Assembly: GCF_921293095.1 (NCBI RefSeq) | Contig: NC_060248.1 | Coordinates: forward strand, 134,366,972-134,430,971 | DNA from: Ischnura elegans | Taxonomy: Eukaryota; Arthropoda; Insecta; Odonata; Coenagrionidae | Direction: 5' to 3' | Length of the DNA: 64,000 bases | Part shown: positions 22,257 through 33,937 of the stretch, piece after piece | Layout: every line of letters starts with the position of its first letter | Position numbering within the stretch: position 1 is the first letter of the stretch | Notes under the pieces: model-generated | Database searches by the model: none | What the model was told of the DNA's origin: nothing | What the model saw: the letters and a program-made list of their open reading frames with translations, nothing else | Made by a program: the position numbers and the translations under genes

Positions 22257-22774
22257 CATAGGCGTAATCAGGATCAAAACTGGGGGGGGGGGCAAGTTGT
22301 GTTCGTTCAAGTTGTAAAAGTTTAGCGCAGAAAAGTTTAATGAAATCAAAATTTAGAAATTATGAAAGCACTTTATTATTTTATAAAATTATTTGCTTGA
22401 AAACAGTAATATTTATAATGATATTTATTTCAGTCCCATGTCTTATACTAATTTTTCTTTATTTTTCAAAAGAAAATTAGTTCAAAAGTTTCGTTTTGAA
22501 CCAAATTTATTTTCGCTGTTAGGGGGGCAGAGCAATAATTTAATGATCCTGCTTGATTAAGTGCTGAAAACTATAAGGAATCTTTGATTTTATGAGGTGA
22601 AGTTAACACTGAGTTCTCAAACGAAGAACGTTATCAAGTAAGAAAATGTATTAATCTAATTGAGAAGTTGAATGATGCACGTAGTAAAATAGCACGTAGT
22701 AGATGCACGTAGTCGGGGGGCAGGATGGGGCATCTGCCCCATCCTGCCCCCCGACCCCGCTGGGTACGTCTATG
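22257..22774. mobile_element. hAT-like MITE 3 (518 bp)
   Basis: Ends CATAGGCGTAATCAGGATC and, complemented, CATAGACGTACCCAGCGGGG. Flanked by CGTTTATG (22249-22256) and TGTTTATG (22775-22782), 7 of 8 identical. An 11-G run lies just inside the left end and C/G blocks including a GGGGCATCTGCCCC palindrome near the right end. Non-coding. Confidence 0.7.
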
Positions 22775-22794
22775 TGTTTATGCATGGGAGCGAG

Positions 22795-23160
22795 GTTTAG
22801 ATATTAATTGCTGCAGAGAAAGCAAAAGTGCAACCGAGGAGCGATGAAGATTAAATGGACCGACCGAGGAAGTGCTGAGAAGAGTGGGAGAAAAGAGAAG
22901 TGTTCCAAAAAGCTTAAAGAGAAGACACGACAACTTAGTTGGCCACATTATGAGACTTGATAGAGACAATCGTAGAAGGACAGGTGGAAGGGACGAAGGG
23001 CAAGGGACGGCCACAAATTATCCACGTAAGATAGGTTATGAAAGATGTAAAAGGGAAGAAATACTTCACTATGAAATAAGCTAGCGGACAGGAGAGAGAA
23101 ATGGAGAACTGCGTTAAACCAATCTTATGATTGTTGATTATAGGTAATGATGACGATGAG
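22795..23160 (+). pseudogene. LINE 3' fragment (third LINE type)
   Basis: Plus-strand translation contains MKIKWTDR, then RSVPKSLKRRHDNLVGHIMR, and a C-terminus LADRREKWRTALNQSYDC followed by a stop near 23137. This order (KWTDR, GHI(M/L)R, RREKWR) is the conserved end of a class of arthropod LINE proteins related to LINE A but clearly a different copy or family. Frameshifts separate the blocks. It abuts the right end of MITE 3 and ends in a TAATGATGACGATGAGG tail. Confidence 0.65.
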
Positions 23161-24173
23161 GAGCCAAATTAGAAAGAGAGATCTTACAAAACGATGAACT
23201 ATAAAGATTTTCTGCAGTAAAGGTACGCGTGCAATGAGAATGAAGGTGAAAAATGAACGATTTTGAGGTATTATTCCACGAATACATCAATGAGTTACAT
23301 TACCATATGACGGCTATTGAAACTACTAGTAAGCTATTTGTATTACAAGAAGCAAAAATGGAAAAATAACAAAGAAACATGTGGTATCTCTCAAATAAAA
23401 GGGGAACAAACTTAAGAGCGATAGACTTCTCTAAAGTCCTATTTATAGATAAAAATAGAGGTAGTTTGAGCGAGATAGATCCGTAGTCATAACAGCGACT
23501 GTATCTTCTCAAAATTTACAAATATAAAGAGTTATTAAGGTTTTTGATACAATTTTATAATATTTTATCCGGAAAATATTTGCTTTAGTTACTTATTTTT
23601 CACGGTAATGAACAGAATATACGTATTTTCAACTCTATCTTGACTTATTACCAAAGGTACCAACGGTACATTTAGTAATATCATGCTACGTTTCCCTAAT
23701 GTAGTATGGCCTTAATCCCGACTTGGAGTACGGTATACTGGCATCTGAGGTGTTCAAGAATAAAACTATAAGCATTACTCATATTAGAAAGCAATTTTAA
23801 ATCATTGTATCGCAAGAAATGACATATGCTAAAGAGACGCTAGACTTGGCAACAACGTCAAATTTCTTAGGTTGGTGCGACTCTCAACTAGCCCTGAAAT
23901 TCAGATAAACAAGTGAATGGCTTGAAGCGTTAGAGGAGTGCAGAGATTTCGGTGTTGAAATATATTTTTGAAAGTCGAGTATTTCTCTAATTTTTTACTG
24001 AAATAAGCCAGTATTTCAGCCTTCTCTTCTTTAACGATGAAGCCATCCACTAGTAAAGACGAGCGGTTTGTGCGGAAGAAGGAATTTACGAAGGGCTCTA
24101 GTAAATACCTCATTGCGAATTTAAGAATGGAAGTATGTTATTAGCTGAAAATAAATTTTTGTTTCATTTTTAG
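23161..24173. other. Unassigned AT-rich sequence
   Basis: Several short minus-strand ORFs without recognised features. Nothing else supported. Confidence 0.4.
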
Positions 24174-24260
24174 TGTGCGTCGTGTCAGATGTTGGGCACG
24201 AGCAAATGATGCGGGATTGGGCAACCCTAATTATTCCGTCTGTCGCCAATTCCACCTGGA
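24174..24260 (+). pseudogene. THAP-type zinc finger, C-terminal half (single exon)
   Basis: An exon between acceptor TTTCATTTTTAG and donor AAAAGGTACGAG reads VRRVRCWARANDAGLGNPNY then SVCRQFHLEK. This matches the second half of a THAP domain, in which a Cys-x2-His pair occurs in a V-C-S-x-H-F context; here spacing is Cys-x3-His, a defect or alignment slip. THAP domains bind DNA and occur in P-type, Kolobok and some Harbinger-like transposases as well as host factors. The matching N-terminal half was not found upstream. It may belong with the Mutator-like exons at 26.1-26.5 kb. Confidence 0.4.
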
Positions 24261-25663
24261 AAAGGTACGAGCGGTCTGTGGGGTCAGAGGTTGAAGATGC
24301 AATCGCTTAGAGAAGCTGAAGAGGAAGAGAAGCTTCTCACTTTTACCCTAACACCGTAAGTTTCACCGCATCAGTTTTAAAAATGATCCTGTAAATAGCA
24401 GTGTTATTGGTCTACCGAAACCAAATGTGAATGTTCATTCATTCTTTAAAAATGTGCCTCTTGTGGTTGCATTACGTTCTTTCATATCACTTGGAAATAT
24501 TCTGTCGGTGTGCTTCTTATTTCCATGTACATTGCATTCCAAGAACATTACCAGTAGTAGACATGTCCAATATATAAACTAAAATTTAGGAAATACAGAG
24601 GCTTTAATTTTTTGATGATTTCTCTGTTCAAGTGTAATTTTAAATTAGTTTCATTTAATTTTTTTATTGTCCTTCAGTGTAACTTGCTATTGATTCCTTC
24701 GGATGAAACCATAGTTGATTAAGTAACTGTTGACTGGAATTCGGTGATGTGAGCCATATAAAGTGTTTGAGATTTTGAGCGAGAGAATTACTACAGATTT
24801 GTTGTTTTTAACATAGAAAATCAATAATTGCTGGATTGTGTTAATGTGGATTATAAGTTGATTAATTATGGTGATCTGTTATCACGTCATAGGATTACAT
24901 ATAAGTCTATCTAACATACATTTTCAACTGTAGTATCCATATCCTAAGTATTTCAGCAATTAAAGACAATGTAATTTCTCCTTGATTATTATTCCTTAAT
25001 CATTGTTTCTTAAGGAGGTAAAGTACTCAGCACAGCCCTTTTACTGGTGTGCTCAGTGTTGCAACTATTATTCTATGTCATAATTTTACATGATACTTAT
25101 TTATCTAAGACTTTCAATATTTTTAGTGGATCAAAAACTTTTTCTTGATTACTTAAAGGGATTACCTGACTCCTCTAACAGCTATTTGCACGTGCTTGCC
25201 AGAAGAGGAGTATTAGTTTTAATTCAGTCAGCTTTGCTTTCATGGCCATACCCTTTCCACTTTTGATGTTCATCCTTCTCTCACAACCTGTTTTTCCTCT
25301 CCTCAACCACACATTTTTTTTATGCCATGTGAATAAATGTTTTCTCTGTCGTTTAAATTTTTTTAAAGCCAAGGCTGGACATGCTAATTGCAAACCCTTA
25401 TTCATTTCAAATTCCTAATGTTGCATTGAGTGAAGGCTAATGATCAAGCTGAACTAATCTTTCTAAAAGAATTGCATTTAATAATCATATTTTAATAGTG
25501 AAAATAGTATTACAGGAAAATGTTCCTATCTATCGACATCATCTCCCTGTTTTTCTTGATGGTGCTGTCCTGATAGTAGTTGCTTTCCTACATTTATCAT
25601 AATTACAACCTACTTCACTATATCCTGTATGGTGTTGGGCACAATATGGTGGAAGTTTTTAAT
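24261..25663. other. Unassigned AT-rich sequence, possible intron
   Basis: No recognised exon. If the THAP exon and the Mutator-like exons are one gene this would be its intron; that is conjecture. Confidence 0.3.
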
Positions 25664-25803
25664 ATTAGTACAATTAGGCATTGCAATACTTCCACTGAGT
25701 TTTATTATGACAACAACACTTGATAATGTTGTTTGTAGCAATGAAACGCGTTGTGCCATAATAAAACTCAGTGGAAACATTGCAATTTCTAATTTTAGTA
25801 ATA
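25664..25803. repeat. Inverted repeat with hammerhead-like core, locus 1
   Basis: Two arms of about 50 bp (25664-25715 and 25752-25803) are imperfect reverse complements; both contain CATAATAAAACTCAGTGGAA when read outward, followed by TTGCAAT. Between the arms on the plus strand lies TTGATAA (25720-25726), a short stem (TGTTG...CAA), then GAAAC (25743-25747), the order of a hammerhead ribozyme core (CUGANGA, stem II, GAAA). The core is mutated. Same architecture as loci at 43.6 and 59.5 kb. Confidence 0.5.
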
Positions 25804-26094
25804 CTTCACTTTACATACTGATTAATGTTCCTGTTAGACTAATGAGTTCCAAAGTGGCAAAATATATTTTTGTGTCACATTAACCAATGATGGGGCATAA
25901 ATGTCTGACACATATACAATAGCCTTCCTAATGTTGAATCAAGAACATCATAAGTGAAGTGGTAGATAACCTTCAATGTAATCATACTATTTCTATTCCT
26001 TAGTTTTAATTCCACCCAGTCACCGAAATCTGAATGCAGAGCATTGGCTAATTAATATGTGGCACCTCATTCAGTATGCATAATTTATTTCAGT

Positions 26095-26560
26095 GGCATG
26101 ACTCCCAGTGAAGTCTCTCCTATGCAAGGCAATGATGGAGCTGAGGTAGATATCATTGCCTCTTATGATTATGGATGGCAGAAGAGAGGCAATGGGTAAT
26201 CATATGACAGTAAATCTGGTAAATTTCATCATATTTTCTGGGAAATAAATTATGTATAAATTGTTCCTCTTTATTATGTTAACAGTTAAAATGTCTTTCC
26301 TTTTACATTTACAGGGCATGGATCTGTCATTGATCACCACTCCAAAAAATAACTTGCATATGATGTATGCAAGTAATACACTACTACCTGTGCGATGTGT
26401 AGAAGACACAGAGGGTGGCAATGTTACAAACCCTGAGGAGTGTTATTTCAAGCTCAATGATTTCCCAAATGGCTACAGCTGGCATTAATATGGAGAATCT
26501 GGTGGAAATTTTCAGAATATGTGGAACTGAGGGAGTAAGATTAAGTACACATGGGAGAGA
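26095..26560 (+). pseudogene. Mutator-like (MULE-type) transposase fragment, two exons
   Basis: Exon 1 after TTTATTTCAG (about 26094) reads AEVDIIASYDYGWQKRGNG and ends at a GTAATC donor near 26199. Exon 2 follows TTTTACATTTACAG (26316) and in one frame reads GHGSVIDHHSKK. The succession of a catalytic-aspartate segment (S-Y-D-x-G-W-Q-K-R-G) and G-H-G-S-V-I is the hallmark of an animal Mutator-like transposase domain. The rest of exon 2 is split over frames and ends in stops, so the copy is degenerate. A THAP half-domain 1.9 kb upstream on the same strand could be its N-terminus. Confidence 0.45.
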
Positions 26561-28914
26561 GTATCTTAGCCAACACTTAGTGACTCTAAAAGTGTATTGC
26601 TGCATTTATGTAACATTGTGCATAGAGTGGTTTTCTGTAAATATTTTGTAATTTTTGTTATATAATAACAATGAATATGTATACCAGAAGTGTAGTAATA
26701 TACCATTTTTTGTCTACTTCCTTCCTACAAATCCTAAATTGGTAACTATATGTGCATATATTTCCAAAATAGGGCCTTGAGATGAAAAGCAGAATGTTGA
26801 AATTGTATCCAGTTTAACTAAAGGTAAGGGGGTATTGCAGTAGGCATCAAGGTGAATGGCAAGCTTCATTTAGAATTATTTTATTGAGATTTTAGTGGTT
26901 GAAGCACAATATTGTGATTTTTTTAGCTTTTAGTATCTTTGTAATGACATAAGCAGAAGTCCATTTGGTGTGAAGCTCTTGTTCCTAAGGGATTGTTGTA
27001 AGGAAATGGCAAAATGCACTTCCTTTGAGACTCAATAATACTATTATTGGAAGATAAATTTATACTTTGGTTATGTTCTATCTAAAGATTAGATACATTT
27101 GATTGCATTGTAAATTGTTAGTAGTGAGCTCAGCATTCATGACGTGGAAGTCTACAGTTATTGGAGCAAGAACTTTCCAACAGTGTAAGTCTTGTAATTT
27201 TGCATAATGTGGAAGAAAAGGTAATTGAAAATCGATGTCGACCAATGTTAATATTTCGGAGGGCTGGTTATACATTCATTTTTTAGAAAGGTTTCCTCAA
27301 ATTCGGTTAAAGCAACAAGATTTAGTAGGTTTTATGCATTATAGGATGAATTCTGTTTTCCAAAAGGGAGATGATTCAACAGAATTTCACCATATACGAA
27401 ATGTGTTGTTTAACTTAAGTGTAAACGCATGACTACACTCATAATATCTCGCTAAGAATTCTGTCCGTTCATTTATGTAAGGTTCGAACTGCGTTGACTT
27501 AAATATAAAAAGCACATATCAATAACTACCTGTTAACGTTGTTCAATAGGTTTCACGCACGGCTCATACCTAAAAGATTGTTTGAGCCACTCGCTTTCAT
27601 CACAAATAGCAAGTTCATTAATGCGAATGGATAATCGTACTTGTGAAATTAAATACGCAGACAACTTTTGCGTAAAATCGGTTATATCTTTGCAGCCAAA
27701 GCATGCAAAATAATATTCATATAGATATAAGAAATCTCTTCATTCGAAGTTTACAGAAACCCAATTAGTATCAGGAATCGCGAGTCTCATATTTCACTTC
27801 CCAATGTCCACCACGAAGTAATTTTTTTACTTGGAATTTACTGCGACAATATGGGTAGTCAGTACGCTGAACTCGTACGCAATCAATTACCTCCAGTAAT
27901 GCTTATTTCTTGTATGCTGTCGTATGCGATCATGTTTGTTTACAGTTAATTCTAAAGCAGCGTTGCCAAGCCGAATCTTCCGGCATCCGGTCGTCTGCAG
28001 GAAATGCCTGTTCGACGAAAAGTTTTTTTCAAATATTTTAATTATACTACCGGTGACCTATGAATTTAATGTGACCAAAAATTCATAAATGAAGTTTACT
28101 ACACTCAGTTTTTTGTCGATTTCTATGTACGAGAAATAATTCTATTTAAATAAATTCTGCCGTCAAAGCGCATGGCTCCCATCTATGCCATGTAAATCAG
28201 CTTCTCTTTACTCACAAATATCTCTGAATTTAGCCTGGTAAGGGGTGTATATTATGATATCATTGGAAAGATCAAAACTTTTTCTTTGCAATGAGATAAA
28301 AATCATAGAATTCTATGATGATTGATTTTTCGCTCAAACTACCTTAAGATTAACGAAAAAAAATATCTTCACAGTTTCGGGATGTTGATAGAAATCCCTA
28401 GCGTTGACTGGACGACATCTATGATTCTTCTGGAGAACCACAACTGCAAACAGCCACATTTTATGCGTTGAAATTGTTTTGAGCTATTTATCATTCGCCG
28501 CATCGATTTCTCTTCTTGACTTTACTTCTCATAAGCACGCAACTTTTTATTCCGAGGTGCCTTCTTCCACGATTCATGATCGTAACTAACAAAACACGAT
28601 CACAAGGCGCATGAAAAAATGAGTACGACACTGCACGTAGCAAAGTCTTTCGCTACTTTTCTTTATCATTCCAAATTGACCAAACACAATTACGCTTATT
28701 TTCATGCTAATTTCTCCGCAATGATTTTCAATGAACGCATTCTTTGATGCCTTGGTGCTGGAATCTCACGCCACGTTCTCTGTGCGGATAATATATTGAT
28801 AATTCTTTTAATCGGCCTTCACAATGCTTAGACTAGACTTCATACAAAGCGAATAGCCAAATTTCTATAGCCACTTTAGCCACTTACGACCTAATAATAG
28901 GTACGCTCGAATAT
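26561..28914. other. Unassigned sequence
   Basis: AT-rich. A pair of opposed ORFs at 27078-27275 (minus) and 27235-27432 (plus) are the longest but show no recognised family. Otherwise nothing seen. Confidence 0.4.
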
Positions 28915-29159
28915 CAGGGGCGTCTCCAGGACGATGTGTTGGGGGCTTACTGGTTAAGGAGAATGGTACCTCCCTCAGGGAAAAATGTATCATTTTAATC
29001 TCTAGAACTCACATTTTATGATATTCTGGCACAAGAAAACACAATTGATGGGACTTCGGAAAGCTATATTGCTAAAACATACGGGTGGAGTAGAATAAAT
29101 TTGTTTTGTGGGTTGATATTTTTTTTATATTTTATAACCCCCCCCCAGCTACGCCACTG
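28915..29159. mobile_element. hAT-like MITE 4 (245 bp)
   Basis: Left end CAGGGGCGTCTCCAGG, right end complemented CAGTGGCGTAGCTGGGGG. Flanks TCGAATAT (28907-28914) and CCAAATGT (29160-29167) agree at 5 of 8 positions and all three differences are transitions, consistent with an old duplication. Shares ACGATGTGTTGGGGGC with the copy at 50.4 kb. Non-coding. Confidence 0.6.
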
Positions 29160-29528
29160 CCAAATGTAATTAAACTTTGATGCACAAGAATTTTCTACAT
29201 ACTTCAGTCACAAAGGAGATCCATTTATTACGGTCCAACTTCTCCTTGTAACAGAAAGAATAGTTCGTGTTTGGTTATGGTTTGTGAGTGCAAAGGTACG
29301 ATAGCTGGAAAGAGACAGGAACATGCATTTCGTGGCACGCTGAGCCCAAGTGAAAGAAGCCATTAGGACCGATACACTCCATTCATTCACACAACGCCTT
29401 GAACGCAAACATAGATAAATAAATTAAAAGAGAAGGAAAGAAAGGGATAGGAACATGTAATGGAAAAAGGACGAGGACAACGGTGCTGTGGAAGATGAAT
29501 TAAACCAGAAAATCAGAGGGTAAAAATG

Positions 29529-29605
29529 TGGCCCGACTGGGACTCGAACCCAGAACCTCCAAATTGTCGACCGAGTGCTCTAACAGTTGCGCCATGTGAG
29601 AGAAG
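29529..29605 (-). repeat. tRNA-like sequence (tRNA pseudogene or SINE head)
   Basis: On the minus strand: A-box-like TGGCGCAACTGTTAGAGCA and a perfect B box GGTTCGAGTCC inside a 5-bp T stem (CTGGG/CCCAG). The acceptor strands (TCTCACA against TCGGGCC) do not pair and the anticodon stem is poor, so it is not a functional tRNA and no anticodon is assigned. A T-run follows shortly downstream. A tRNA-derived repeat is the likeliest reading. Confidence 0.6.
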
Positions 29606-30640
29606 AATTATTGTGAGAGCTGCGTCAAGCCAATCTCAGCACGGACGACTGTTGATGAAGACAGGTAATTTATTTCTTACACGAAATATAAAAAATCTAA
29701 ATTAGACCCTTATTTTTACATTAAATCATCATAACATCGTCCAATATTTACGGCAAAGAAGTGAAAAATTAATCACCAGAAAATTGACTTGTTTACAACT
29801 AAATGTGTAGGTATTTAGCAAGAAGACAGGCAGAATCAAGGACTTGGCCTTCACGTCAGAGGCCAAAGAAATGCACACAGATGACATATCTCATCCAAAC
29901 ATGGTAATTACATCAGAGAGAAAATACTGTTGCTAAGAGAATATACAAAGATTTCTCCGTTAAAATTCTTAACACAAATGTAAAGGGAGAGACGGGAGCC
30001 AACTAGCAATAGAATAGGAAAGCTAAGAGAGGCTCGAGGAATACGTGAAGTTTTAGATAGATTTTATCTTAAATTAATAATATCGTTGCACGTAGAAGTT
30101 AATCTCATCTATACCTTTCACACAATGCTCTGCATTATATTTCAAAGAGTATTCATACTGTACTCTTTCATTCCAAATTTCCCTAGAACAACTTGCCCGT
30201 TTGCTGGTGTAACAATCCTCCATATTCCATGTGAATGAATGATTTTTTTCATTTATTTCGGCTTCGAAACGGGTGGCATAGGATTTTTAAGCACTAAAGG
30301 TATTTTTTAGGCCAGAGGTTGTGCTATCGAAGAGCGTCAATAAAAGCATCCTATCCGGAATTCAGTGTTGCGAAAGTCGAAAAATACTCACCGTGCATTT
30401 CCATTGTTCATATCAACGGCTGGTGTACTAACATCCCCTGCCACACGCCTATTGAAGTGGCTTACGTCGTTTGCAGGTGTAGGCCTCTGATTGGAATAGA
30501 GTATTTGCACTTTTTTGGTGAGGCCTGTTAAAAATATCAGTTTGGTTGAATTAAGCAAAATTCCAATTCCTACAGTCGTACGACCATGGGTGAATTTGTT
30601 ATTAACAAATAAACATTCCAAAATCAATGTTGCGCTTAAA
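29606..30640. other. Unassigned sequence
   Basis: No exon or repeat recognised. ORFs at 30319-30531 (plus) and 30388-30690 (minus) oppose each other and run into the promoter-like block that follows. Confidence 0.4.
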
Positions 30641-30644
30641 ACAC

Positions 30645-30700
30645 TCCGCCGCCATGTTAGACGGCTTGTGACGTCAATCCCCATACTCAACTGACTGCAG
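30645..30700. promoter_or_regulatory. Promoter-like YY1/CRE cluster upstream of a THAP ORF
   Basis: CCGCCGCCATGTTAG followed by the palindrome TGACGTCA (30669-30676). It lies about 165 bp upstream of the THAP ORF start at 30840, a sensible promoter distance. ATGGCGGC matches YY1-type and TGACGTCA matches CREB/ATF-type sites. The same pairing occurs near 2390. Confidence 0.4.
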
Positions 30701-30839
30701 TTCCTCCGATCACCTGCGATTGATGGAAACCTTGTTTATTGTTGTTTACGAACACTGAGGGGAATCTGACGGAATAAACCATCTGTCCGACTATAAATTA
30801 GTGGTATATTTCGTACAATAATTCTCTAAGTTCGTAGCC

Positions 30840-31061
30840 ATGAGCGAAGATAGATTAATGGCTTGTAGGACAAAATTCCGGAATGAATATTGTTTTGTTC
30901 CGATATGTGGGAGCACCCGTGTTTCTACACCGAACAAGATTTTTGTGGATGTTCCCGATAAGCCTGAACTACGACGGAAATGGTTATTGGCAGCCCGGAG
31001 GGATCTTAAGTCGATGCCATTATTACATTATTCCATTCAGAAAGGAGAGACTAATGCGTAA
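30840..31061 (+). CDS. THAP-domain protein, N-terminal exon
   Basis: Starts at an ATG in good context (GTAGCCATGAG). The 73-residue translation includes NEYCFVPICGSTRVSTPNKI and FVDVPDKPELRRKWLLAARR. The Cys-x4-Cys pair, the following proline-containing strand and the invariant tryptophan are the first half of a THAP zinc finger, a DNA-binding module. The second Cys-His pair is absent before the stop, so either an intron removes the tail after about residue 55 or the gene is truncated. No donor is decisive. Could be a transposase-derived gene (P, Kolobok or ISL2EU type) or a host THAP factor. A YY1/CRE cluster lies upstream. Confidence 0.55.
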   Translation: MSEDRLMACRTKFRNEYCFVPICGSTRVSTPNKIFVDVPDKPELRRKWLLAARRDLKSMPLLHYSIQKGETNA

Positions 31062-33937
31062 TACTGAAGCATATGTATGTTTGAGATGCAGTTATTCTTG
31101 TATACAAACGGCCTTGAATTCATTGATGATATACATTGCATATTTTTTCACTTCGGATGCTTACTTTCATTATGTACGCTTGATGACTATGGAAAAACAT
31201 AATTAGCAACGTCAGCATTGTAAGCATTTATTCTCGAAAAGCAGATGTACACAATGTTGGAGTGGAAAAGGAAAATTTAAAAATTTTACAATGCAGTAAA
31301 GAATCGAAAAGAAAATAACGTTACGGTAAATGCATGAATGGTACAAATTTGATGCATTGCAAATACCTACATGCGAGCAATTAGTAACATATGTTTGCAA
31401 CTCCTAAAATGTTATAGTTGAGGAAACACAACAACCTGCCTCGCTACATTTGAATTTTCAAATATTGACAGCATAAAAGTGCGGAAACATAGGGAAAAAT
31501 AGTTTACTTGAGGTGTTAATGTATAAAAAACAATGCAAAATTACCCTTACTTGTACATATTTATTGCTCAACATATCACAAATAGCACTACCACGCACAC
31601 ATTTCATGAGCTGTCTTTTTGATACTTATAATCAGTAAATGCCGAATCAACTGTTTCAATGAAGAACTTGGCAAACAATAAATATAAAACACCATTATGT
31701 AACACTAATAAAGCATAATTATCGGTTTTCCAATCACTCTGCACACCACACTAAAAGAATTTGCACTCCTTGAAATTCGTAAGGATTCTTCACATCTCAC
31801 TTCCCACACATCACTAACGACTTAGAATCAGTTTACGTTATTTCACGTTAACATTGCGAAGACAATTAAATGAATAGGCTGAAACAAATTGCTAAACCAG
31901 TTATTGTAACATCAAAAAACTTCGAATTTCACTATCACTCCTACCGTAACCAAAATATGACCAAAACAAAAACGAACAACAGCGCAACGAAATGCGTGGC
32001 AATAGGTTCAATACGTAATAAAAATCAAACAGAACTTAGAAGCGAACGAACGAATGAAAATTAATACGCGTTCGATGTATCCCTAAAGCACAACTAGTTC
32101 AAATATGAAACATATCCCCTTCGCAATAGTCAGATACCTTTGATCGAAATGTAAACAGTTGGTTGAACCAGCATGGAAGAAATAATTTCCTCGAAGATGT
32201 TACATTCACAACTCACTTCACTCTTTACTTCATCGTCTATATGCAATCGAGTTACAGACTTAAGTGTTGGATGAAACGCTTCACGAGTCTATTTTCTCCC
32301 AACTCGGGAGAAAACGAAGTTACAGACCTTAAAAAAACGAAGATAGGCCCTGGGTATACACCGATCACGAAGGGGTCTACGTCTGGGAGGTTATTTGAAC
32401 AAGCCTTAACGAAACCAAGTTCCATTTTGCAAATTTACTTGCAGAAAAATGAAGAAATATCACGTAAAATACGTGAAATATAAGTTATTCATCAATGCTC
32501 CCGTCCGCTTGCAACTATACTATGGGAGATGACGTCACGTAACGAATAGCCAATTACAGGTCGTTTTACCCTCCTGAATTTCGATGCTAAAACAAAGTTT
32601 ATTAAAACTTATATAATAAATTAATAACAAAACACATGGGATTTTCATTAAACATATGTGAACTTCAAACATGTATGCACTAAATGCTTATTCCTCACCC
32701 ATGCAAACAATCTATTCCTTCATGCACATACCGAGATAGTCCCGTGAGGTATAGCAACAGGATTTCCCGCCAGCGCAGCGTTTGGAAACCCAGATGAAGA
32801 AAATATCCGGTCAATAAGACCTCGGGTGCATTTTTTTCTTACCAAGGAATGATACAGTATCTTTTACTAACAAAGTTGCAATAAAATTATGGGCCCTTTG
32901 AGAAATTTATTTCAATGATGAATTATATTTTTAAGGTAAAGAATTAGAATGATATTGCCTAGATAACTGTCATATATATGAATTAAAAAAATGAAATTTA
33001 GGAATTCTTTATACCCCGAAAAATAAAGGACTCCAATAAATGCTAAGGCCCGTATCGTCAGTCGCTTCTTTAGCCATCCTTCATCTTCCTCGGCTCCTAA
33101 AGGATAGATTTCAGTTCGAGAGACGTCCGAAGGTCTTCTTCAGCGCACTTTGCTGAAGGACTCCTCGCCAACGTAGGTTGGTCTGGCCCAGCCTTCACAT
33201 CCACTTCACAACCATTTCATCACTTTAAAGATTTTTAAACAGGCCTTACATAAAAGATAGGTTGGTAGAAATGATTTTGTTTTTATTATTTGTGATGGCG
33301 ATAACGTTTTAATTTTGTTTACGTTCATTTTTCTGTTTATTTCTGCTTTACATTGCTATGTTATCCGTAAGCCGGTGCATCAAAGGCAATGATTGAACAG
33401 CGTATTATCATGGATATTAAAGCTGTAAGGAGATGTTTGTGTATTTCGACACATAAAAACCTTAATTAGAGGTTTTCCTGAGGCATAATCATTCGCGATC
33501 ATGTTGAATGACATGTGATAAAAGTCGTCATACTAGACTCAATCCATCACCCAGCACGTTAAAATCATCTCTACATCGATGTAAAAAGCCTACAAATAAA
33601 GTTTTCTTGCGCATCTGCACTAGAAATGGATATGGAGTAACTACGTAATGCAATTGTGTGCATCAAGTATTCCTCTTAAACTTAGAGTTTTGGTTTATTA
33701 ATATATTTTAAGCGTGCATGATAAACTCTCACGATATTCTCGTTATAATTAGTTAGCGGACGTGGTAAGCTAGCATGTTTGCATCATAACTCATCTAAAA
33801 GTGCTTAATAGTTTGATATGCTACAGAATAACGAATTTTTATATAAACGAATATTTTTAATGCATCTCATGTTTTATGATGTTGGTTTACATAATTGGAT
33901 TTTCCTTTTTCTCTTTTCTTGACCTCTTCTAATTAAC
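31062..33937. other. Unassigned sequence downstream of the THAP exon
   Basis: No second THAP half or transposase domain recognised. ORFs at 31870-32064 and 32163-32483 (plus) have no known motif. A further CRE palindrome is at 32530-32537. A CpG-richer patch near 33045-33190 begins TAAGGCCCGTATCGTCAG, which resembles a transposon end, but no partner was found. Confidence 0.35.

Noticed and set aside
29529-29605. Functional tRNA gene
   Set aside because: B box and T stem are good but the acceptor strands do not pair and the anticodon stem is poor; kept only as tRNA-like.
33045-33190. Possible transposon end beginning TAAGGCCCGTATCGTCAG
   Set aside because: No complementary partner end or target duplication was found in the window.
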